From the NCBI GenBank assembly GCA_016783565.1, contig JADHWI010000011.1:1-54013 (forward strand): a DNA stretch of 54,013 nucleotides. Direction: 5' to 3'. The notes under the pieces are model-generated. The model was not told where the DNA came from, ran no database searches, and saw nothing but the letters and a program-made list of their open reading frames with translations. A program made the position numbers and the translations under genes. This DNA is from Kiritimatiellia bacterium. Its GTDB lineage: Bacteria; Verrucomicrobiota; Kiritimatiellia; UBA8416; JADHWI01. Shown one piece after another: positions 38,482 through 46,424 of this stretch (positions are counted from its first letter, which is position 1; each line of letters begins with the position of its first letter).

Positions 38482-39797
38482 GGTGCTAAGAGTCCAAGCA
38501 GGTTGGCGATATGGGTGCCCACACCGGATAGGTTGCAGGCCAGAGGAAGCAGAATGATGCCAAGGCAGTTCATGCGTCTGCCGCCGTAGAGCAATGGAAG
38601 GAGTCCTATGCCGGTTGCAATGGTTGCGATGCCCAGTCCTGCGATGCCGGTCATGGTTATGACGATCAGTAGTGAGCCGAGAAGGGCTGCGCTTGAAAGC
38701 CGTCGAGATCCGAAACGGAGGATGAGGCAGGCCATCAGGCGCGACGCCGGTCGCAGGAAAAGGAGGGCCGTGGCTGCCGAGAGTGCGGCTGCTGCCAGCC
38801 CGAGGGACAATTCTGTGCCGGCGGGCTGATACACGGTTGAGAGCAGAGCTGCAGCCCCTCCCCGTTGCAGATGCAGACCGGGAACAAGCAGCAGGAGCAG
38901 ACCGCCTGTGTAGTAGAGTGTTTTAGATGCCCCTTGAGAAATGAGGAATGTGCGATCATCGCGCGTCGCGGTTGCATGGCCGGCCAGCATGCCGCCGACG
39001 CCGCCCGTAATGCCGGGAATGAAGGCGGCGAACGCACCGCCTAACGTGCCGGCAAGCGTGCCCTTGAGTATGACGCGCGAGCTCAGCCGTGCGGTCGCAT
39101 AGGTCTGTGCAGGGATGGTGGGGGCTGCCAATAGGGCAAGAATCAGCGAGGGTAATGTAAAGAGGCCGACAAAAGCAGGCATGAGGCTTTGAAAGGCGGA
39201 GGCCGGTGGGACCGGTGAGCGATAAAAGAGCAGGAATCCAAGCAGACCCGATAGAAAAAATGTGATCAGACCGACCCCTAACGAGCGCCATCCATCGAGA
39301 AGTTTCTGTGTGCCCGCCTGTCCGTGGAGCCCGCCTCGAGGCCATTCTGATTGCAGCATAAATACTATAACGCACCATACGATCCAGTGCTGGTGGGGTG
39401 TGAGAACCGCTCTGAGGATGGGAAGAAAATGCGGGCCGCCCATCAGGAGTAATGGCAGCATGATGGTCAGTGCGCACATTGCGCCAATAGCGGTCATTGC
39501 CACGGCATCAAATCCCCGGCCGCGCTGAAGGTACTTCCTTCCGGGTTGAACCACAAAGAATCCACTTTCTTCAGGTGCGGCAAGATAGACGGCTGGAATC
39601 GCGCTGAAGATGGCGAAGGCGGTGATCAGAGCCACGGTTCCCGGCACGAGAGCCTGTATGGGTATAGAGTGCCCGTACATCTGGGCGCAGTGTACGGACC
39701 ATACAACAATTCCCAGAACATTGTAGGCGTGCATTCCCGGAAGAAAACCGAGAATGGCCGCGGTGATGGTTCCTGTGAGTATGGCGAGGATTATCAC
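38478..39797 (-). CDS. TctA-like polytopic membrane permease
   Basis: The 439-residue protein is very hydrophobic, with about ten membrane segments. The start ITAAILGFLPGMHAYNVLGI and the repeat GGAFAAFIPGITGGVGGMLAG match the paired Gly/Pro-rich motifs of the TctA/DUF112 permease superfamily, especially the archaeal-type branch. In tripartite tricarboxylate transporters TctA works with TctB and a periplasmic TctC. Neither is present here, so substrate and mechanism are open. It overlaps the upstream zinc-ribbon/OB gene and the downstream YdjM-like gene by 4 bp each, pointing to a shared membrane-related role. Confidence 0.75.
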   Translation of the reverse strand: MIILAILTGTITAAILGFLPGMHAYNVLGIVVWSVHCAQMYGHSIPIQALVPGTVALITAFAIFSAIPAVYLAAPEESGFFVVQPGRKYLQRGRGFDAVAMTAIGAMCALTIMLPLLLMGGPHFLPILRAVLTPHQHWIVWCVIVFMLQSEWPRGGLHGQAGTQKLLDGWRSLGVGLITFFLSGLLGFLLFYRSPVPPASAFQSLMPAFVGLFTLPSLILALLAAPTIPAQTYATARLSSRVILKGTLAGTLGGAFAAFIPGITGGVGGMLAGHATATRDDRTFLISQGASKTLYYTGGLLLLLVPGLHLQRGGAAALLSTVYQPAGTELSLGLAAAALSAATALLFLRPASRLMACLILRFGSRRLSSAALLGSLLIVITMTGIAGLGIATIATGIGLLPLLYGGRRMNCLGIILLPLACNLSGVGTHIANLLGLLAP

Positions 39798-40327
39798 GGT
39801 GCTGTGTCCCGGGTGATCAACGGCGTTAGATCCTCTGCCCGGCGAAGGCGAAGACGTGCCGTTCCGTCAGCACTGACCTGAAGTTGGCCAATGGCGCTAT
39901 ACCCCCGCCCCGTGATCAGTGGCTCTCCTGAGGTATCAAGGTCATGGGCAACAGCTTTGTATGCCTGCACGCGGACGTTATGTCCATCCGTATTCTCGAG
40001 TGTGAACGCCAGGTAGTCGACATTCCCGGAAGTGGTGCGTGCGACGTATGGCTTGGTTGCGAGGGTGCCGGATAACTGCACCACCGCATAGTTCATCATG
40101 GGAAAAAGCTTCGCGATTTTTACGGTGGGTATGGGGCGAGTGGTTGAAAAAATGTAAAGCAGTAGCAGGCCCAGTGTGGCAAGTAGAGCCGCGCCAATAC
40201 GAAGCAGGCCGAGAGCGGGTGGGCAGTAGGCGTCACAATCGCAGTAGGGACAGGAGCGGGATGTGCTGATGTAGCGCTCGCAGCTTGGGCAATAGCCAGT
40301 CCGAAAACCACCCCTTTTGTGATTCAT
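39794..40327 (-). CDS. Zinc-ribbon, transmembrane, OB-fold-like protein
   Basis: The 177-residue protein has three parts. An N-terminal zinc ribbon shows two CxxC pairs (CPSC near 14-17, CPYC near 27-30). One membrane helix follows (LLRIGAALLATLGLLLLYIF). The C-terminal 110 residues are beta-rich with VQLSGTLATKPYVA and YLAFTLENTDGHNVRVQAY, consistent with an OB fold. It is probably membrane-anchored with the beta domain outside the cytoplasm, but topology is uncertain. It overlaps the CNNM gene upstream by one base and the TctA-like gene downstream by 4 bp. I do not recognise a named family. Confidence 0.65.
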   Translation of the reverse strand: MNHKRGGFRTGYCPSCERYISTSRSCPYCDCDAYCPPALGLLRIGAALLATLGLLLLYIFSTTRPIPTVKIAKLFPMMNYAVVQLSGTLATKPYVARTTSGNVDYLAFTLENTDGHNVRVQAYKAVAHDLDTSGEPLITGRGYSAIGQLQVSADGTARLRLRRAEDLTPLITRDTAP

Positions 40328-41304
40328 CAGGTGAGTCTCCCCACAATCTGCTCCATGATGTCTTCTGTGGTCAGCATGCCGATGGTTTTATTGTCGGCGT
40401 TGTGCACGAGACACATGGGGTGACGGGAGCGTCGCATGCGCGGGAGCACGTCATCAACGGGCATGCGGTCCGGGACAAAGAGCGGTGCCCGTACAATGGC
40501 TCCCACCGTGTTGTCTCCCTTGGCGTGCAGGTGTGCCAGCACATAGTAGACATTTGCGATACCGACGAAAACTTTGCTTGCCTCATCGTAGACAGGATAG
40601 CGCGTAAAACCCGCTTTACGTGCAATGTCTATAAAATCTTCCAGCGTGGTGGTTGTGCTGACGTAGCTCATGCGGGAACGAGGCACCATGATTTGCTCGA
40701 CGCGTTTTCCTGACAGATCAAATACACGACGAATCATAGTGCTTTCGGTTGTGGAAAGCACGCCGCTGCGAGCCCCTTCGTTAGCAAGATCTTTGAGTTC
40801 TTCTTTTGTGATAAAAGGATCGCAGGAATGGAGGGCTGATGATTCTCCCGGATGGAAAACCCGAGTGATGGTCAACACGATTGTTCCGAGGGGTTGCAGG
40901 ATGGTTTCGGAAACTCGTAGAAATGAGGCAAAGGGAATGCATCGCTCCAGGGGTTTGCTGTAGAACCAGGATTTGGGGAGGTACTCGCCGAAAATCAACA
41001 AGAGTAAGGTTAGGCAGGTCGTTGCGATAGGTTCACCCCAACCGTGCAGCCACTGTGTTGCGGTATTGACGGCGAGGACGGTTGCCATCACGGTAAACAA
41101 GTTTGTTCCCACAAGTGTGGTTCCAAGCAGGCGATCTGTATTGGCGAGGAATTCGGTTAAAATATTCGCAGCCCGCGAGCCGGTCTTTTGTGAATGCCTC
41201 AGGCGCATCCGGTTGATGGAGATGACGCCCGTCTCTAATCCCGAGAACATGCCCACAAGGATAATGCATGTGATAATGCTGAGAGTCTGAAGGAAAATAA
41301 TCAC
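40327..41304 (-). CDS. CNNM/CBS-domain membrane protein (hemolysin-like), short form
   Basis: The 325-residue protein has a DUF21/CNNM membrane domain of three to four helices (SGLETGVISINRMRLRH, LLGTTLVGTNLFTVMATVLA) with the conserved GEYLPKSWF segment. Two CBS domains follow (MVPRSRMSYVSTTTTLEDF and TIGMLTTEDIMEQIVG). Unlike the next upstream gene it lacks a C-terminal CorC/HlyC domain. CNNM proteins bind nucleotides through CBS and handle magnesium or other divalent cations. It starts inside the end of the CorC-type gene (4 bp overlap), so two CNNM paralogues are translated in tandem. Confidence 0.88.
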   Translation of the reverse strand: MIIFLQTLSIITCIILVGMFSGLETGVISINRMRLRHSQKTGSRAANILTEFLANTDRLLGTTLVGTNLFTVMATVLAVNTATQWLHGWGEPIATTCLTLLLLIFGEYLPKSWFYSKPLERCIPFASFLRVSETILQPLGTIVLTITRVFHPGESSALHSCDPFITKEELKDLANEGARSGVLSTTESTMIRRVFDLSGKRVEQIMVPRSRMSYVSTTTTLEDFIDIARKAGFTRYPVYDEASKVFVGIANVYYVLAHLHAKGDNTVGAIVRAPLFVPDRMPVDDVLPRMRRSRHPMCLVHNADNKTIGMLTTEDIMEQIVGRLT

Positions 41305-42566
41305 GGTGATTTCTCCTCCTTCTGACTGTCAACTTGTGAGGGTGCTGTTTTGGAAAGAGAGACCAGTGTGACACGTTGACGACGCACGCGTTGCACATGG
41401 ACGCGGCAGCCTTGTGCTTCTACGAGGTCGCCGGTTTTTGGGATTCGTTCGAGAAATTCCATGGTCCAGCCGGAGATGCGGTCGCCGGCTTCGGATTCCA
41501 GTTCCAGATCCAGTTCGTAGTTCACGTCTTCCAGGCTGGTTGCACCGTCTATAAGCCAGGTGTTTTCTCCGGTCTGCTGGATGCTGAGCTTGGCTTCTCC
41601 ATATTCATTGCCCACATCTTCCACGATTTCTTCAAGCAGATCGCCGCGTGTGATCAGACCTGCTGTTCCGCCGAATTCGTCTGAGACAATGGCCACGCGC
41701 CGATTATCCGTTCTGAACTGGTTCAGTAGGTTGTCCAGAGGCGCGGCTTCCGGAACAAAAAAGGGCACCGATGTGGCGGATGCAAGATCGCGTTCGTTTG
41801 CCAGTAGAAAAGTGAGTACATCCAGAACACCTTCGATGTGGTCAAGAGATTCACGATACAGCGGCAGGTAGCGGTAGGTGACGCTTCGGGCGATTCGATC
41901 CTGCTCTTCAGGAGGATCATCCAGGTCGATTCCCACGAGATCAACACGCGGCGTCATGATATCGCTGGCTTGCGTTTCCTCCATACTGACGATGCCGTCA
42001 ACCATTTCCCTTTCCTCTTCGTCGAGGACCCCAACTTCTTCGCCTGCTTCTATGACGGATAAAAACTCGTCTTCGCTGAGTGTTTGATCGGACGTTTTCA
42101 TTTCGCGTTTAAATAAGGATGAAATGCGATCAAGCAACAGGCATAGCGGTGACAGAATAATGATGAGTAGGCGTAAGGTTGGCGCATAGATGACCGATAT
42201 GCGTTCGGCGTGAACCATGGCCAGACGTTTCGGGGCGACCTCCCCAAGAATGAGGAGCAGGAAGGTCATCATCACGACAGAGACCAATTCTGCATAGGTG
42301 GGGATCAAGCGTTTTGCAATGACGTAGCCAAGTCCTGTCGCGGCCACGTTGACGAGGGTGTTCCCGACAAGGATGGTGGACAGCAATTGCGTGGGGTTAT
42401 GAAGGATGGTATCGATGGCGTTGGCTGCATGCGGGTGTCGTGCCCGAACTCTGCGGATCTGGATGGGGTTCAGAGAGAACAGCGCGGTCTCCGAGCTGGA
42501 GAAGAAGGCAGAACAGGCGAGCAGGATGAGCAGTTCGATAAAGTGAAGAAGCGGCAGTTCAGCCAT
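41301..42566 (-). CDS. CNNM/CBS/CorC_HlyC-domain membrane protein (hemolysin family)
   Basis: The protein has 421 residues from the ATG preceded by GAGGAGG; the longer frame to 42647 is rejected. The CNNM domain (SAFFSSSETALFSLNPIQIRR, quoted as SAFFSSSETALFSLNPIQI; LSTILVGNTLVNVAATGLG; LILGEVAPKRLA) is followed by two CBS domains (DIMTPRVDLVGIDLDD; GTAGLITRGDLLEEIVEDVG) and a CorC/HlyC transporter-associated domain (WLIDGATSLEDVNYEL). Function is probably divalent-cation transport or its control in the inner membrane. Its start overlaps the stop of the LolA-like gene by 8 bp. Confidence 0.92.
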   Translation of the reverse strand: MAELPLLHFIELLILLACSAFFSSSETALFSLNPIQIRRVRARHPHAANAIDTILHNPTQLLSTILVGNTLVNVAATGLGYVIAKRLIPTYAELVSVVMMTFLLLILGEVAPKRLAMVHAERISVIYAPTLRLLIIILSPLCLLLDRISSLFKREMKTSDQTLSEDEFLSVIEAGEEVGVLDEEEREMVDGIVSMEETQASDIMTPRVDLVGIDLDDPPEEQDRIARSVTYRYLPLYRESLDHIEGVLDVLTFLLANERDLASATSVPFFVPEAAPLDNLLNQFRTDNRRVAIVSDEFGGTAGLITRGDLLEEIVEDVGNEYGEAKLSIQQTGENTWLIDGATSLEDVNYELDLELESEAGDRISGWTMEFLERIPKTGDLVEAQGCRVHVQRVRRQRVTLVSLSKTAPSQVDSQKEEKSP

Positions 42567-43335
42567 CCGAGTCGACCTCCTCGACCGGTTCTGCATGATA
42601 GACGCGCAATTTAGTGCGCTGTTTGGAGGGATGGCGTTGTACCTCAAGATCTTTGATCATCCAACGGTCGTCAATTTTCTTGAAGCTTTTGACCCATAGT
42701 TCGCGTTCCAGTGTGTCCTGTGTGCTGTAGCCCTGTGCACGTAGAAGAAAATATGCTTGTTGATCTATCCAGACGCGCACGCGTGCATAGGGTGGCTTGA
42801 CAAGCTTGTCGGGTGGGTACACATCTGCAACAATGGCTGTGCGCCCTTTGACGGAGTCGTCGCCCACGAGAACGCAGCGTGGCCACCAGAGAAAATCCAG
42901 AGTCAGGTCTGTCCATGAGATATCTGTATCCCTGATCGCATTGCTGAGGGGGGGAGCATCCTGCGGTTTGAGCGAAGCGCCTTCGAAATACCGGCATTGT
43001 GCTTTTCCGTCGGTGAGGCGTGTCAGTTCTAGCTGTTCCAGGGGAATACCATCTGTTGTGCTGATCGTGTATATGGCCCCCGGGGGCGTTTTTCCCCAGT
43101 TGATTTGCATTTCGAAACCATAGTTAGCAACGGGGATGCCGCGGGCTTTACGCACATGCAGTTGCCCTGAGATGGCAAGAGATTCCTGAGGCAGGCGTGC
43201 CACTACATTGCTGAGAAGGTTTGTGGTTGGGGCAGACTGCCCCAAAGCGGCAAACTGATCACCGGAGGCTTGTGTTGCTGCAAGAAGCAGCACGCAAAGC
43301 CCATACGTATGAAGAAGTTGTCTACTCTTCCTCAT
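42559..43335 (-). CDS. LolA-like outer membrane lipoprotein-sorting family protein
   Basis: The protein has 258 residues from an ATG that lies 14 bp inside the end of the PUR-domain gene. The signal peptide is MRKSRQLLHTYGLCVLLLAA (cleavage near ASG). The mature protein is a single beta-rich domain: IPVANYGFEMQINWGKTPPG, then WWPRCVLVGDDSVKGRTAIV, YARVRVWIDQQAYFLLRAQG and LWVKSFKKIDDRWMIKDLEV. This is the pattern of the outer-membrane-lipoprotein-sorting (LolA-fold, PF17131-like) family found beside exporters and membrane proteins. It is likely periplasmic. Longer open frames upstream are not coding. Confidence 0.78.
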   Translation of the reverse strand: MRKSRQLLHTYGLCVLLLAATQASGDQFAALGQSAPTTNLLSNVVARLPQESLAISGQLHVRKARGIPVANYGFEMQINWGKTPPGAIYTISTTDGIPLEQLELTRLTDGKAQCRYFEGASLKPQDAPPLSNAIRDTDISWTDLTLDFLWWPRCVLVGDDSVKGRTAIVADVYPPDKLVKPPYARVRVWIDQQAYFLLRAQGYSTQDTLERELWVKSFKKIDDRWMIKDLEVQRHPSKQRTKLRVYHAEPVEEVDSDG

Positions 43336-43552
43336 CACCCGGGCAAGGTCCCGCTTCTTCGGAAGCTTTGATAACAGCATCCAATGCTTCTCGTATGCGA
43401 TCCAGTCCCGTTGCCGGAATAATGATGGTATCTCTTCGTCCTCCGACATCCTCTGTCACCCTTAAAAAACGCCCTCTGGGATTTTCTCGAAGTTCGAAGG
43501 TGAAGAGCTTTCGCTCTACCTGAACTTGCTCACTTGCCAGTTCTCTGTCCAC
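43322..43552 (-). CDS. DUF3276/PUR-domain nucleic-acid-binding protein
   Basis: The protein has 76 residues from a GTG preceded by GGGAGGG; an in-frame ATG at 43567 is an alternative. The core reads KLFTFELRENPRGRFLRVTE followed by DVGGRRDTIIIPATGLD, which is the PUR repeat of DUF3276 proteins in Bacteroidetes, spirochaetes and PVC bacteria. PUR domains bind single-stranded DNA or RNA. The C-terminus is acidic (GPCPGDEEE). It heads the seven-gene overlapping operon and lies divergent to the ferredoxin gene. Confidence 0.82.
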   Translation of the reverse strand: MDRELASEQVQVERKLFTFELRENPRGRFLRVTEDVGGRRDTIIIPATGLDRIREALDAVIKASEEAGPCPGDEEE

Positions 43553-43815
43553 TGTGCCCTCCCACATATTATAGATGCTCTTGTTTCTTTGACTCTTTTG
43601 TCTTCTCAGAACAAGGCACAATAACACACCTGCGAACTATATGTAACACAGCCTAATCAGATGTCAATCAATCACGTGCACCTTTTTTTAGTATTTTTCG
43701 CGTGCAAAGTGTGAATGGTTTACCTATCTTTTGCCTTTGTATTTTTTCTCACAAAGTCGCGTGAAGAAAAAAGACGTCAATTAATGGAACCATATATAAA
43801 TAAGTGGAGGAAATT
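43553..43815. promoter_or_regulatory. Intergenic region between PUR-domain operon and ferredoxin
   Basis: This 263-bp, AT-rich stretch separates divergent genes and must hold both promoters. Near 43790-43800, TATATAAATAA resembles a -10 region close to the ferredoxin start; the ferredoxin ribosome binding site GTGGAGGAAA lies at 43804-43812. A clear -35/-10 pair could not be set. No further open frame is credible here. Confidence 0.35.
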
Positions 43816-43986
43816 ATGGCCTACGTGATCTCAGACGAATGCACCATGTGCGGTTGCTGCAAGGACTCCTGCCCGGTTGAGGCAATTGCCGAGGGCGATC
43901 CGAAATATGTAATTGATGCGGATGCCTGCACGGATTGCGGTACCTGTGAGGGCGAATGCCCCGTTAGCGCCATCAGCGCCGGCTAA
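43816..43986 (+). CDS. 2[4Fe-4S] ferredoxin
   Basis: The protein has 56 residues from an ATG preceded by GGAGG. It has two cluster-binding motifs: CTMCGCCKDSCPVEAI and CTDCGTCEGECPVSAI, each CxxCxxCxxxCP. It is a small clostridial-type bacterial ferredoxin, an electron carrier fitting fermentative metabolism. It is monocistronic: a strong intrinsic terminator lies 30 bp after the stop. The redox partner cannot be identified here. Confidence 0.96.
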   Translation: MAYVISDECTMCGCCKDSCPVEAIAEGDPKYVIDADACTDCGTCEGECPVSAISAG

Positions 43987-44015
43987 TCAGGCTGATACGC
44001 AGATTTATTTTGAAG

Positions 44016-44049
44016 AGCCTCCGTGCCGACTCGCACGGAGGCTTTTTTT
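44016..44049 (+). terminator. Rho-independent terminator of the ferredoxin gene
   Basis: A perfect 11-bp stem, AGCCTCCGTGC (44016-44026) with GCACGGAGGCT (44033-44043), encloses a 6-nt loop CGACTC. Seven T residues begin at the base of the stem (44043-44049). It lies 30 bp after the ferredoxin stop and immediately beside the recQ 3' end. The sequence on the left side lacks an A-run for strong minus-strand use. Confidence 0.93.
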
Positions 44050-44050
44050 G

Positions 44051-45625
44051 TTAGCAGGGTGCTTTTTGCAGGGCACCACGTACGATACGTGCTTCGTCAT
44101 ATGTAATGCGACCTGCGGCGGCTTCTATGATGGGTTTGAGACGTTCGGTTCCGTGTTGATCAAAAAGCTCCTCCAATAACCGTACTTTTGCGCTGGCAAC
44201 ATGACGCGAAATGTCGGACACGTCACCGCGTGCTGCCAGATCGGCGATGTGTCGTGCGATGGTACGTGACTCTAGTTCACGCTGTTCTGCAATATCCTGT
44301 AATGAAAGTCCTTCACGGATCAGTTTTAGGGTGGTGGATAGTGTGGATGTCCGACGATTGTGTGATGAGCGTTTTATTGTTGGCGCGTTGAAGGCATTTT
44401 GAGGGTTGCAGATATCGCATGTCCGGCATTCACGACGGTGATAGCGTTCTCCGAAGTAACCCAGTAATGCGTGGCGCCGGCAGCGCCTGCGGGTGGCAAA
44501 CTGGATCATGGCGTCCAGTTTGGTGCGTGCCTTTCGCTGTTCCTCAATGCTGGGCATTTTGCTGATAAAATAGCGTATACGGGGCACGTCGGACCAATCG
44601 AACAGCAACAGGCAATGTGCCGATTCTCCATCGCGTCCTGCGCGTCCTGTTTCCTGATAGTAGCTGTCCACATTTTTTGGAAGATCTCCATGGACGACAT
44701 AGCGGACGTTGGGTTTGTCAATGCCCATGCCGAATGCAATGGTTGCCACAACCACATCGCAAGTTCCTGTGTCAAATGCTTCCTGGTGACGTTGGCGCAT
44801 ATCAGAGTCCATACCGGCGTGATAGGGTAGGGCTTTGACTCCTTGTGCCTGCAGATAGTCTGCGGTGTCTTCCACGGCTCGTCTTGTTCCGCGATAGACG
44901 ATACCGGTCTGCTCCGCGTGTTGTCTGACGAAAGTGCATATTTGGTGCAGTTCGTCTTGTTTCTCCGCTACCTGGTAGTACAGGTTTGGGCGATCGAAAG
45001 AGGTGCGTATCATGTGGGGGTTGCGCAGTCCGAGACGTTGCACAATGTCCTCTTGTGCTCGTGGCGTGGCCGTGGCGGTGAATGCTGCAATAGGGACGTT
45101 CGGGAAGTCTTTGCATAGCTGGGACAGCGCCAGGTAGTCCGGTCGGAAATCATGTCCCCACTCCGAGATGCAGTGCGCCTCGTCGATAGCGAACAGGCAG
45201 GGTTGAATTATTGGAAGTGCCTCTCGAAACGCTGAGGTACCGAAGCGTTCTGGCGCTACATACAGGAGATCGTATTTCTGATGCTGCAGGTTTTTCAGAA
45301 CGAGTGCCTGTTGCTTTGCGGTGAGCGCACTGTTCAGGTAGGCCGCCCTGATGCCGAGACGGCACATTTTGTCGACCTGGTCTTTCATCAGTGAGATCAG
45401 GGGACTGACCACAACACAGGTTCCTTTTCTGCTCACCGCGGGAAGTTGATAGCAGAGTGATTTTCCTGCCCCAGTGGGCATGACTGCAAAGACATCATGA
45501 CCGGCCAGGGCCGCATCAATGATGGCTTCCTGATTAGGTCGAAAGGTTTGGTAACCGAATAATTTTGTGAGAAGTTCAATCGGTGTATTCTGTATGGGGT
45601 TTGTTTGATTTAGTGTTTTGTTCAT
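44051..45625 (-). CDS. recQ: RecQ-type ATP-dependent DNA helicase
   Basis: The protein has 524 residues from the ATG with AAGGA seven bases upstream; an ATG six codons earlier is an alternative. SF2 helicase motifs: GYQTFRPNQEAIID, MPTGAGKSLCYQLP, IDEAHCISEWGHDFRPDY, FTATATPRAQEDIV, VATIAFGMGIDKPNVRYVVH, YYQETGRAGRDG. The zinc-binding region has CRRHALLGYFGE and CRTCDICNP. Instead of a clear HRDC domain the C-terminus has a helical HTH_40-like region (LQDIAEQRELESRTIARHIA). RecQ unwinds DNA 3'-5' in repair and recombination. ssb lies 150 bp upstream on the same strand, fitting functional cooperation. Confidence 0.95.
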   Translation of the reverse strand: MNKTLNQTNPIQNTPIELLTKLFGYQTFRPNQEAIIDAALAGHDVFAVMPTGAGKSLCYQLPAVSRKGTCVVVSPLISLMKDQVDKMCRLGIRAAYLNSALTAKQQALVLKNLQHQKYDLLYVAPERFGTSAFREALPIIQPCLFAIDEAHCISEWGHDFRPDYLALSQLCKDFPNVPIAAFTATATPRAQEDIVQRLGLRNPHMIRTSFDRPNLYYQVAEKQDELHQICTFVRQHAEQTGIVYRGTRRAVEDTADYLQAQGVKALPYHAGMDSDMRQRHQEAFDTGTCDVVVATIAFGMGIDKPNVRYVVHGDLPKNVDSYYQETGRAGRDGESAHCLLLFDWSDVPRIRYFISKMPSIEEQRKARTKLDAMIQFATRRRCRRHALLGYFGERYHRRECRTCDICNPQNAFNAPTIKRSSHNRRTSTLSTTLKLIREGLSLQDIAEQRELESRTIARHIADLAARGDVSDISRHVASAKVRLLEELFDQHGTERLKPIIEAAAGRITYDEARIVRGALQKAPC

Positions 45626-45742
45626 GTGTGATTTCCTTGTCATGTTGAGTTGTGGGGTGGCAGCGCCGGGCTATACAAGCGCTGCCGTTTGCCAGCCTTA
45701 AGTAAGATCGAGATCAGTCGATCGCGTCGAAGCCCGCAGGGT

Positions 45743-45771
45743 GAACTTTTTGCCTCCCTGGCGAAAAGTTC
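45743..45771. other. Stem-loop just downstream of ssb
   Basis: GAACTTTTTGCC (45743-45754) pairs with GGCGAAAAGTTC (45760-45771), an 11-of-12 stem with a 5-nt loop TCCCT. It lies 3 bp downstream of the ssb stop (minus strand). There is no poly-U tail, so it may be a processing, attenuation or weak termination element between ssb and recQ. A second inverted repeat, GGCAGCG ... CGCTGCC, lies at about 45658-45685. Confidence 0.45.
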
Positions 45772-45774
45772 GGG

Positions 45775-46173
45775 TTAGAACGGTTCATTATCATCAGCCG
45801 TTTCAGTAGATGCGGGCATCGTCGTTGGGGCACCGATGGCTGGTGCTTTCCCCAGAAATCGGATGCGGTCTGCACGCACTCTCATTTTGCTGCGCTTCTG
45901 TCCATCGCTGGTCTGCCATTCGTCGAGCTGTAGCCTCCCTTCCACAAGCACAGGTGCACCCTTGGCAAGGTATTTGCCACAAGTCTCAGCCTGTCGCCCC
46001 CATGCGACGATATCGACGAAACAGACGGTTTCCCGTGATTCGCCGCTTTTGTCCCGGTAGCGTTCGTTTGTCGCCAGCCCTATGTCAGCGACAGTGCTCC
46101 CTGATGGTATCTGGCGCAGTTGCGGGTTGCGAGTTAGGTTGCCTACGAGTACGACACGATTGAATCCAGTCAT
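45775..46173 (-). CDS. ssb: Single-stranded DNA-binding protein
   Basis: The 132-residue protein is shorter than E. coli SSB (178). The OB fold is nearly complete: FNRVVLVGNLTRNPQLRQIP at the start, VDIVAWGRQAETCGKYLAKG, LVEGRLQLDEWQ. A short linker leads to the acidic tip DDNEPF, the protein-interaction tail. It binds ssDNA as a tetramer and recruits RecQ among others. The ribosome binding site GGAGG precedes the ATG. The frame stays open upstream but contains no start. A 34-bp two-block element lies 44 bp upstream. Confidence 0.96.
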   Translation of the reverse strand: MTGFNRVVLVGNLTRNPQLRQIPSGSTVADIGLATNERYRDKSGESRETVCFVDIVAWGRQAETCGKYLAKGAPVLVEGRLQLDEWQTSDGQKRSKMRVRADRIRFLGKAPAIGAPTTMPASTETADDNEPF

Positions 46174-46217
46174 GATTTTTCCTCCTCTGTTTGATGTGAC
46201 CGTGTCTGTCCTTTCAC

Positions 46218-46251
46218 CCCTATTGAAGGAAGGAAGAGGGTGCTTTTCCGA
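46218..46251 (-). promoter_or_regulatory. Two-block element, copy 1, upstream of ssb
   Basis: On the minus strand the segment reads TCGGAAAAG, 15 nt, TTCAATAGGG. The same two blocks with identical spacing occur at 47175-47208. It lies in a 251-bp region without a gene, 44 bp before the ssb ATG, at a distance typical of a promoter. The 9-nt and 10-nt blocks with fixed spacing resemble -35 and -10 elements of an alternative sigma factor. Alternatively it is a remnant: translated in the ssb frame it gives SEKHPLPSFNRG, similar to the C-terminus SEKRLLTLFNRA of the sigma-like gene. Confidence 0.45.
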
Positions 46252-46424
46252 AAAAAGTTTGAAAAAGTTTTTCGTATGTTTTGTAACTATTTGCGGGAGA
46301 GGTGGATACGTGAAGAAAGAATATGAGAGAGTGGCTGCTTTTTTGAGTCTATATTCGGCAGTATGAGGAGTGGGCGTGGCCAGGTCGTGTTAATTCGGGA
46401 TGGCACCGCGTTAAGGGGGTGCTG

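Noticed and set aside
46174..46424. Possible N-terminal extension of ssb, since the frame stays open upstream
   Set aside because: The frame contains no start codon, the ATG at 46173 has a good ribosome binding site, and the SSB fold begins there.
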